Assembly: GCA_025924435.1 (NCBI GenBank)
Contig: JAICIL010000126.1
Coordinates: 1-11,681 of the forward strand
Reading direction: 5' to 3'
From: Chloroflexia bacterium
Lineage (GTDB): Bacteria; Chloroflexota; Chloroflexia; Thermomicrobiales; JALYUS01
DNA: 11,681 nt
A program made the translations under genes and the position numbers. Positions within the stretch are counted from its first letter, which is position 1. Each line of letters begins with the position of its first letter. The notes below the pieces were generated by a model, which had not been told where the DNA came from, did no database searches, and was given only the letters and a program-made list of their open reading frames with translations. Positions 6,424-11,681 of this stretch are shown here, piece after piece.

Positions 6424-7980
6424 GTGGCACAACTACCCGACGGCGATGCGGCGGTTGTCGGCGGACGGGCGAGGAATCGTACGTTGCTGACGCGACGGAG
6501 CGTGCTGAGCCATGCACTCGGCGTGGCTGCCGCGATGGTCGGGGCGGCGATCCACTCCGCCGCGCCCCCCGCCCTCGCGGCGACCCCGCGCGCGACCGTG
6601 GGTTATCGCGCCGCCACGGATCTCGCGCCCAACGCGGTGGTGCAGTGGAACATTGCGGCGTTGCAGGCGATCCGCGACACCAAGCCCGGCCCGCCGATGG
6701 TCGCGCGCGCCCTCGCCATCGTCCATACCGCCATCTACGACGCCTGGGCCGCCTATCATCCCGTCGCACTCGGCACGCGGCTCGGCGGCAGCCTCCGCCG
6801 CCCCGTCGAGGAGCAGACCCTCGACAACAAGCAGCGCGCGATCAGTTTCGCCGCCTATCGCGCGCTGGTGGACCTCTTCCCCGCGCGGATCGCGATGTTC
6901 GATGCGCTGCTGGGCAGCCTCGGCTTCGATCCCGCCGACGCATCCACCGATACCGGCACGCCGGCCGGTGTCGGCAATCTCGCCGCCCAGGCGCTGCTCG
7001 ATTTCCGGCACCACGACGGCGCGAACCAGTTGGGCGACCTGCATCCGGGCGCGTATTCCGATTACACCGGCTTCCAGCCGGTCAACGACCCCGATCGCGT
7101 CGCCGACCCGAATGCGTGGCAGCCGCTGCGCGTGCCGGACGGGCACGGCGACTTCGTCGTGCAGCAGTACGTCGCGCCCTTCTGGGGCAATGTGACGCCC
7201 TTCGCGCTGACGACCGGCGCGCAGTTGCGGCCGGATCTAACGCTCCCGGCGTATCCATCCGAGGAATACCGGCAGCAAGCGGCGCAGGCGCTCGACTACA
7301 GCGCCCATCTCACCGACGCGCAGAAGGTGATCGCCGAGTACTGGGCGGACGGCCCTTCCTCCGAACTGCCGCCCGGCCACTGGTCCCTGATCGCCCAGCA
7401 GGTCTCGCAGCGCGACGGCCACGATCTCGATGCCGACGTGCAACTCTTCTTCGCCCAGACGAATGCCGTCTTCGATGCCGGGATCTGCTGCTGGGACTGC
7501 AAGCGCGTCTTCGACAGCGTGCGCCCGATCACCGCGATCCGCTACCTCTACGCGGGGCAGACGGTGATCGCTTGGGGCGGGCCGTATCGGGGGACGCGGC
7601 TGATCAATGGCGCGGATTGGCAGCCCTATCAACAGGACACCGTTGTCACGCCCGCCTTCGCCGAGTTCACATCGGGGCACAGCACCTTCAGCGCGGCGAG
7701 CGCGGAGATACTGCGGCGGTTCACGGGCAGCGACGCGTACGGCGGGTCGTACACGCAAGCGGCGGGCACGTCGCGCTTCGAGCCGGGGGCGGTGCCCGCG
7801 CAGGATGTGACGCTCACCTGGGCGACCTTCTCGGATGCCGCCGACGAGGCGGGGCTGTCGCGGCGATACGGCGGCATCCATTTCGAGCAGGCGGACCTGA
7901 TGGGCCGGATGCTCGGTCGGCAGGTCGGCGCGCACGTCTGGGAGAAGACGCAGGCGTATATCAATGGCCAGGGTGATTGA
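6424..7980 (+). CDS. Tat-exported vanadium-dependent haloperoxidase / PAP2-superfamily protein
   Basis: This protein belongs to the vanadium haloperoxidase/PAP2 phosphatase superfamily, whose members bind vanadate to oxidise halides with peroxide, or use the same pocket to hydrolyse phosphate esters. All three superfamily motifs are visible: K-x6-RP (Lys360, Arg367-Pro368), SGH (417-419, in EFTSGHSTFS) and SR-x5-H (Ser479-Arg480, His486, in SRRYGGIHF). The SGHSTFSAA context and overall length favour haloperoxidase over phosphatase. A Tat signal is present: TRRSVLS with Arg24-Arg25, a hydrophobic stretch (about 31-43) and likely cleavage after ALA (50-52), so the protein is exported folded. 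The GTG at 6424 is chosen because AGGAGG lies 7 bases upstream; the frame extends to 6334 but that overlaps the promoter. Unusually, CCWDC (Cys355, Cys356, Cys359) directly precedes Lys360. The gene is apparently monocistronic; the substrate is unknown. Confidence 0.9.
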   Translation: MAQLPDGDAAVVGGRARNRTLLTRRSVLSHALGVAAAMVGAAIHSAAPPALAATPRATVGYRAATDLAPNAVVQWNIAALQAIRDTKPGPPMVARALAIVHTAIYDAWAAYHPVALGTRLGGSLRRPVEEQTLDNKQRAISFAAYRALVDLFPARIAMFDALLGSLGFDPADASTDTGTPAGVGNLAAQALLDFRHHDGANQLGDLHPGAYSDYTGFQPVNDPDRVADPNAWQPLRVPDGHGDFVVQQYVAPFWGNVTPFALTTGAQLRPDLTLPAYPSEEYRQQAAQALDYSAHLTDAQKVIAEYWADGPSSELPPGHWSLIAQQVSQRDGHDLDADVQLFFAQTNAVFDAGICCWDCKRVFDSVRPITAIRYLYAGQTVIAWGGPYRGTRLINGADWQPYQQDTVVTPAFAEFTSGHSTFSAASAEILRRFTGSDAYGGSYTQAAGTSRFEPGAVPAQDVTLTWATFSDAADEAGLSRRYGGIHFEQADLMGRMLGRQVGAHVWEKTQAYINGQGD

Positions 7981-7993
7981 GCGCGCCAGCGCC

Positions 7994-8042
7994 GCTCTGC
8001 CCCGATCAACCGTGCCCGCGCCGGGGCGGATCGCGGAGCAGA
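7994..8042. terminator. Candidate hairpin between convergent genes
   Basis: The 66-base gap between the convergent haloperoxidase and phosphoesterase genes can fold into an interrupted stem: TCTGC (7996-8000) with GCAGA (8038-8042), GATC with GATC (8004-8007, 8029-8032), and GCCC with GGGC (8014-8017, 8024-8027). No U-tract follows on either strand, so terminator function is a guess. Confidence 0.3.
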
Positions 8043-8046
8043 CCAA

Positions 8047-9564
8047 CTACCGAGCAGGTGTATGCACGAGTCTCTGCTCCACCGGCGCGGGCGCGGGGAC
8101 AGGCAGCGTGACGCCGGAGAGCGCGACTTCCCGGCCGGCCATCGCCGCCGACGGGAGCGGCGGGCGCTTGCGGAAGGTGGCGATCTGTTCCGCCCAGCCG
8201 AGGCGGTACGGCAGCGGCTTCACCCGCTCGTTCAGGCGGACGGAGAGGCCGGCGGGCGTCAGCCGCAGGACGGCATACGTCAACTGATAGGCGGGGATGA
8301 AGACGGGCGGCAACTTCAGCCGCGTCGGCAGGCGGACGATCTTCCGCATCCATGTGCCCGTGTTGACGAAGGCGGTGCGCCGCTCACCGACGACGTACTC
8401 CTCCAACTCGGCGATGTGGTTATGGCCGTAGATGAAGACGTCCACCGGCGCCGCGCGATCTTGCCGGTGCGCCGGTTGGCGCTCCCCCGCCAGGAACGCG
8501 CGGCACGACGCGCGGTAATGCTCCTCGCCCTCCGCGACGATTTGGAGCGGCTCGTGCAGGCCGGAGCGCCGCCGCCAGCGCATGAAATCGTGCCGCAGCA
8601 TGAGCAGGACGAGGCCGAGCACGACGACGACATCGAGGATGAGGAAGCCGAAGACCTGGCCCAGCCGCCCGGCGGAGAACTCCGGCAGCCGCCCCTGCGA
8701 GAGGCGGATGATCGCATTGTTCAGGAAGCGCAGCGCGAAGAGGATGGCGATGGCGGGCGCGAGCACATAGCGCACGAAGCGCCGCGCCTGCCGGTAGAAA
8801 TAGTTGGAGAAGAGCCACCACGGCACCATCTCCAAGGGATAGATGTTGTCAATGTCGGAGAGCGTCGTCGCGTCGTCCGGCGCGGCGAAGCGGCCGAGCG
8901 GCTCGATGCGGTTGACGAGTTGCGTGACGACGTGCGTGCCGACCGGGACGATCAGCGGGTGGCCGTAGTCCACGATCGCGTTCTGGCTGTCCTCCTCGTT
9001 GCCGTGCTCGGCGTAGACGGTCAGTTCGCCGCCACCCGACGCGAAGCAATGCTCGTAGCCGAGCGCGACATCGTGGACGATGCCCTGTTCGATCAGATAG
9101 GCGCCGATCGCGCCGTTCCAGGCCGTCTCGCTGTCGTGATTGCCGACGGTGTAGACGGTGCGATGGCCGGGCCGGGCGTTCCACGCGCGCAGCCGCGCGA
9201 AGAGCGCCGCGTGATCGGGATGCTCGACGACCGCGCGCGCGCGGTTGCCGCCCGGCGGCGCCGTCACTTGCAGGAACTCGAAGAAATCGCCGTTGATGAG
9301 GATCGTCACCGGCTCCGGCTCGCGGTCGAGATCGTCCAGGAGGGCGACCAGTTCCGCGTGGCAGAAGAAATCTTCCTGGCCGGGGTCGCCGCCGATGTGC
9401 AGATCGCTCAGGACGACGAGCAGCCCGTCCCGCCCTTCGGCATTCGTCTCCACGACCGCCGGGAGCGCGACGATGTGCGGTGCGTCCATCTCCGGCGCGC
9501 GATATGCCCCGTTATCCATGCATTCCGTTCCCATGCCTGTCTCGTCGCCCCATCCGCGCGGCAT
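8047..9564 (-). CDS. Membrane-anchored calcineurin-like metallophosphoesterase
   Basis: This calcineurin-like phosphoesterase is a dinuclear-metal enzyme of the group that includes LpxH-like hydrolases. Numbered from the ATG at 9564, the metal motifs are in order: SDLHIG with Asp54 and His56; NGDFFEF with Asp93; GNHD (141-144); a His in AEHGNEED (His187); and YGHNH (His381, His383). Between the fourth and fifth motifs lies a long insertion with two hydrophobic segments, about 265-287 and 303-323, separated by a short polar loop. This predicts a membrane hairpin with the catalytic halves on the same side. A basic patch (RWRRR, 329-333) follows the second segment and suggests a cytoplasmic location. 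The start is uncertain: ATGs at 9564, 9534 and 9519 are in frame and none has a strong ribosome site; all lie before the catalytic domain. The substrate is unknown. Confidence 0.87.
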   Translation of the reverse strand: MPRGWGDETGMGTECMDNGAYRAPEMDAPHIVALPAVVETNAEGRDGLLVVLSDLHIGGDPGQEDFFCHAELVALLDDLDREPEPVTILINGDFFEFLQVTAPPGGNRARAVVEHPDHAALFARLRAWNARPGHRTVYTVGNHDSETAWNGAIGAYLIEQGIVHDVALGYEHCFASGGGELTVYAEHGNEEDSQNAIVDYGHPLIVPVGTHVVTQLVNRIEPLGRFAAPDDATTLSDIDNIYPLEMVPWWLFSNYFYRQARRFVRYVLAPAIAILFALRFLNNAIIRLSQGRLPEFSAGRLGQVFGFLILDVVVVLGLVLLMLRHDFMRWRRRSGLHEPLQIVAEGEEHYRASCRAFLAGERQPAHRQDRAAPVDVFIYGHNHIAELEEYVVGERRTAFVNTGTWMRKIVRLPTRLKLPPVFIPAYQLTYAVLRLTPAGLSVRLNERVKPLPYRLGWAEQIATFRKRPPLPSAAMAGREVALSGVTLPVPAPAPVEQRLVHTPAR

Positions 9565-9688
9565 TAATCCATGCCCGCTTCCCGCTCTGCACCGGCGATG
9601 CCAGCGCCATCAATGTGCGGGGCGCGGCGCTCCCGCTGTGACGGTGATCGCCGCGCCCGTGTTCCCTATTGTATGCCGGGAAAGAGCA

Positions 9689-9767
9689 GTAGTCAGTAGC
9701 CAGTCGCCAGCAGCCAAAAAAGAAATGTGCGTGCTCCGTGCCCCGATCCCATCTGACTACCGACTAC
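9689..9767. repeat. Imperfect inverted repeat of the GTAGTCAGTAG type
   Basis: GTAGTCAGTAGCCAG (9689-9703) is matched by CTGACTACCGACTAC (9753-9767), pairing at 13 of 15 positions across a 49-base spacer. The left arm is itself built of short near-repeats (AGTAGTC, AGTAGCC, AGTCGCC, AGCAGCC). The base composition is less GC-rich than the genes. It lies upstream of the phosphoesterase gene and looks like a dispersed intergenic element, not a gene. Confidence 0.5.
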
Positions 9768-9864
9768 TTAGCGGAGTTTCAGACAGTCCTCATCTCCGCT
9801 TCAGCATCCGTGCGTATTGTTAAGCAGCACGACATGGTACCCGCTGGATGGAGGATGCGCGACC

Positions 9865-9901
9865 TGTCCATTTTGCAGATGCGGCACTGGTCGGATGGAC
9901 A
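9865..9901. repeat. Short inverted repeat before the small gene
   Basis: TGTCCAT (9865-9871) and ATGGACA (9895-9901) form a perfect 7-base inverted repeat with a 23-base spacer, about 40 bases upstream of the candidate ECF promoter. It may be a binding site or chance. The remainder of 9565-9935 shows no RNA gene or convincing coding frame. Confidence 0.2.
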
Positions 9902-9937
9902 TAGGAACGGTCTGAAAAATCTGTCATGCTGCGCGTA

Positions 9938-9963
9938 GGAACAAATCATGCGTAGGGTACGTT
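9938..9963 (+). promoter_or_regulatory. Candidate ECF-sigma-type promoter for the small gene
   Basis: GGAAC (9938-9942) and CGTT (9960-9963) are separated by 17 bases, resembling the GGAAC / CGT layout recognised by many extracytoplasmic-function sigma factors. A start near 9970 would give a leader of about 50 bases. A second TAGGAAC occurs at 9902-9908 without a matching -10. TATACA (9963-9968) could instead be a sigma-70 -10, but it has no -35. Confidence 0.35.
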
Positions 9964-10019
9964 ATACAGGATGAGCGGCGCACCACGTCGCGGCGATCAG
10001 AGGGACGGAGGCATATATC

Positions 10020-10196
10020 ATGGACAAGACAATCTCGGTGCAATCGCTGGTTGTGGAGAAATATACGCAACTGCTCCATGCCGCCGCCAAGCGCCGTGAT
10101 GCCCTCCTCGGCAAGGCGACGCCGATCCCGGTCGTCGTCCGACCGTCGCAACCGATCCGGGTGCCGGTCAGCCGTCGCCGTCGCGTCTATCCGTAG
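10020..10196 (+). CDS. Small basic protein, 58 residues, unknown function
   Basis: I do not recognise this protein. The frame starts at the ATG at 10020 with GGAGG eight bases upstream, one of the better ribosome sites in the window. It ends at TAG 10194-10196. Residues 1-32 (MDKTISVQSLVVEKYTQLLH onward) look like one amphipathic helix rich in Leu, Val, Ala and Lys. The second part is Pro/Val-rich (ATPIPVVVRPSQPIRVPV) and the protein ends in a basic tail, SRRRRVYP. It has no Cys, no signal peptide and no membrane segment; the basic tail could bind nucleic acid or another acidic partner. A candidate ECF promoter precedes it and a strong terminator follows, so it appears to be a stand-alone unit. 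Support comes from the ribosome site and the flanking signals; homology cannot be judged here. Confidence 0.6.
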   Translation: MDKTISVQSLVVEKYTQLLHAAAKRRDALLGKATPIPVVVRPSQPIRVPVSRRRRVYP

Positions 10197-10288
10197 CGCC
10201 GGCCGGGCGGCGCAGACACAAGGCCTGCCGCACGCCCGCCGGATGCTCGACGGTTATCTTATAGACGAGCCGCGCACCATCGCGCGGC
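10197..10288 (+). other. Structured 3' region of the small-gene transcript
   Basis: Two hairpins can form between the small-gene stop codon and the terminator: CGCCG/CGGCG (10197-10212) directly after the stop, and a perfect 7-base-pair stem GCCGCGC/GCGCGGC (10269-10275 with 10282-10288), which ends three bases before the terminator stem. This may be only a GC-rich 3' tail, or a small RNA released from the transcript. Confidence 0.35.
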
Positions 10289-10291
10289 ACC

Positions 10292-10321
10292 AAAGCCCGA
10301 CCACAAGCGGTCGGGCTTTTT
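10292..10321 (+). terminator. Strong rho-independent terminator
   Basis: A perfect 11-base-pair stem, AAAGCCCGACC (10292-10302) with GGTCGGGCTTT (10309-10319), has a 6-base loop ACAAGC and ends in TTTTT (10317-10321). It lies 95 bases after the small-gene stop codon. The minus strand reads AAAAAG...CTTTG, so it may also weakly stop helicase-gene transcription coming the other way. Confidence 0.92.
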
Positions 10322-10397
10322 CCTATCCCCCGGCCCCTTCCCTCCGAGGGAAGGGGAGCGAAACTCCCCTCCCGTTCCGGGAGGGGTTAGGGGTTGG
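10322..10397. repeat. Palindromic intergenic repeat, short copy C
   Basis: This shorter relative of copies A and B starts with CCTATCCCCC (10322-10331) and ends with GGGGTTAGGGGTTGG (10383-10397). It contains two adjacent hairpins, CCCCTTCCCTC/GAGGGAAGGGG (about 10334-10356) and CCCCTCCCG/CGGGAGGGG (about 10366-10386). The middle section of A and B (AGCGTCACCCC) is absent. It lies directly between the terminator and the helicase stop codon, which begins at the next base. Confidence 0.7.
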
Positions 10398-11681
10398 CTA
10401 CGTTAATCCGTTTGAGCAGACGATGCGGACGATCTCCGTTGCGGCGGGTGGGCCTTCTCCCTCGTCCGGGTCGGGCACCGTGAGGCGGTGGCGGACGCGG
10501 AGGGCATCCAGCCGCCGGACGAGCGCGGCGCCCGTCACCTGCATGCGGGGGATTTCGGCGAGTTCCGCCATCACGCCGCTCGGCAAGTAGGCCGCGAAGA
10601 TCTGCTGCAAGGCGGTGATGCGCTGCAATGCATCCGCGTCGTCGCGGGCGTCCTCCCGCGCGAGGCGCAGATAACGATTGACATACCGCCGCGTGCGAGA
10701 GTCCATGCCGGGCCGCCGGATGCGGCCCAGTTTATTGTTCATCTCGGAGCGCATCGCGTCGTATGCCGCCATCACCCGCCAGTTTGTCTCCGGCGGCAAT
10801 GGCAGCGCGGGCGTTTCGGGCGTGCATTCGAGCGCCGCCACGAACTGACCGTCCGTGATCTGGCGCGGTTTCAGGTCGGCTCCCACCGCATAACTGCTCG
10901 CGCGCTCGCCGGATTTCAGCAGAATCAGGCTCTCGCCCGGCTGCGGCTCCTCGCGCGGGAACGTCGCGGGGGTGCCCGGTGGCGATGCTCCAAGCGGCAA
11001 CTGCACGGTCATCACGCTGAGGGCGCGCTGGAAGGAAATCAGGGGCGTCTCCTCCGCCTCGGCGCGACGGGCGGGGAGCGCGGTGCGCAGCCCGTCCGGC
11101 AAATCGAGAATCGTCCGCCAGAGTTCGGCATTCTCCCGCTTGACCGTCTGCAAGATCGCGATCCCCCGCTGATACGCCGCCACCTCATCGAGCACGTCGT
11201 CCTGCTCCGGGAGGCGCTTCTCTTCGTAGATGCGGTACATCGCCGTCGGGTTGATCCGCTCGTTCTCGCTCAGCAGTTGCGCGTCGAGGCCGATGAAGTC
11301 GTGGAAGGCCTGGATACGCCGCGTCAAACGCTCGGTGAGCGTCAGTTGCGCGTCCACATCGGTATCGGGCCAGGTGTTGTGCAGGAAAATCTTCTCGTAG
11401 GTCGTGCCGATGCGGTCCACGCGCCCGAAGCGCTGGATGAGGCGGACGGGGTTCCAGTGCAGGTCGTAGTTCAGGACGCGGTTGCAATCCTGGAGGTTCT
11501 GCCCCTCGCTGATCACGTCCGTCGCGAGCAGCACGCGCACCGCCGGGCCGGGCATCGGCTCGCCGGTGCGCAGGTTCGCCGCCGGGGCGAACCGCTTGAT
11601 GATCTGCTGAATCTGATTCCGGTTCGCGCCGCTCAGCCGCTCGATTGTCGGGTCCGCGCCGCCGGGATTCAACTGCTCGGA
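10398..11681 (-). CDS. SNF2-type helicase, C-terminal part (N-terminus outside window)
   Basis: This is the last 427 residues of a superfamily 2 helicase of the SNF2/HepA-like type; the frame is still open at the right edge (first codons read SEQLNPGG), so the ATPase domain with Walker motifs lies outside. Visible are motif V, RVLLATDVISEGQNLQ (about 49-64), and motif VI, IQRFGRVDRIG (about 82-92), with its arginine fingers. The following FLHNTWPDTDVDAQLTLTERL resembles the N-F/T-W-P segment after motif VI in large bacterial helicases that often carry an N-terminal phospholipase-D-like nuclease domain and occur in defence or restriction loci. That comparison is from memory. The rest, to residue 427, is a helical C-terminal extension without a known motif. 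The TTG at 11672 is only an internal codon. The gene ends directly against repeat C. Confidence 0.88.
   Translation of the reverse strand, partial: SEQLNPGGADPTIERLSGANRNQIQQIIKRFAPAANLRTGEPMPGPAVRVLLATDVISEGQNLQDCNRVLNYDLHWNPVRLIQRFGRVDRIGTTYEKIFLHNTWPDTDVDAQLTLTERLTRRIQAFHDFIGLDAQLLSENERINPTAMYRIYEEKRLPEQDDVLDEVAAYQRGIAILQTVKRENAELWRTILDLPDGLRTALPARRAEAEETPLISFQRALSVMTVQLPLGASPPGTPATFPREEPQPGESLILLKSGERASSYAVGADLKPRQITDGQFVAALECTPETPALPLPPETNWRVMAAYDAMRSEMNNKLGRIRRPGMDSRTRRYVNRYLRLAREDARDDADALQRITALQQIFAAYLPSGVMAELAEIPRMQVTGAALVRRLDALRVRHRLTVPDPDEGEGPPAATEIVRIVCSNGLT

Noticed and set aside
8062..9567. 501-codon plus-strand open frame mirroring the phosphoesterase gene
   Set aside because: Nearly as long as the real gene, but Arg/Asp/Glu-rich without motifs, while the minus strand carries all metal-binding motifs in order.
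9245..9823. 192-codon plus-strand frame
   Set aside because: Its first half is antisense to the phosphoesterase gene and the second half runs through non-coding repeat sequence; no motif.
9738..9938. 66-codon plus-strand frame upstream of the small gene
   Set aside because: It starts inside the right arm region of the inverted repeat, has no ribosome site and overlaps the candidate promoter; composition looks random.
9565..10019. tRNA or rRNA gene in the large gap
   Set aside because: I found no T-loop (GTTCRANYC) paired with an acceptor stem and no rRNA-like sequence on either strand.

Overview
The window is GC-rich bacterial chromosomal DNA with tightly packed genes on both strands and strong third-position GC bias. 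That bias leaves many long antisense open frames with no meaning. The gene set suggests a Chloroflexota (Thermomicrobia-like) bacterium: an F420-type luciferase-like oxidoreductase, a two-domain ThyX-like protein, a GlcD-type flavin oxidase, a Tat-exported vanadium haloperoxidase, and C-rich/G-rich palindromic repeats between genes. This placement is inference; there is no marker gene.

Layout. 1-1011 (-): GlcD-like FAD-linked oxidase, cut by the left edge. 1172-2434 (+): MFS transporter, divergent from the oxidase. 2442-2569: palindromic repeat A, filling the gap between the convergent MFS gene and the next gene. 2571-3494 (-): luciferase-like (probably F420) oxidoreductase. 3643-4236 (+): Nudix-fold protein, divergent from the oxidoreductase. 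4317-5897 (+): duplicated-domain ThyX-like protein. 5898-6423: non-coding, holding repeat B and a promoter. 6424-7980 (+): Tat-exported vanadium haloperoxidase/PAP2 protein. 8047-9564 (-): metallophosphoesterase carrying an internal membrane hairpin. 9565-10019: non-coding, with an inverted repeat and a candidate ECF-type promoter. 10020-10196 (+): 58-residue small gene, followed by structured 3' sequence and a strong terminator at 10292-10321. 10322-10397: repeat C. 10398-11681 (-): C-terminal part of an SNF2-type helicase, cut by the right edge.

No single operon or pathway joins these genes. The Nudix and ThyX-like genes are adjacent and co-directional and both suggest nucleotide metabolism, though each has its own promoter-like sequence. 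The most notable points are: the two ThyX domains, which each keep a different half of the ThyX signature; a family of intergenic inverted-repeat elements that touch gene ends; a self-contained small-gene transcription unit; and a phosphoesterase whose catalytic domain is split by two membrane segments. I found no convincing complete new system. The right-edge helicase could belong to a defence locus continuing outside the window.
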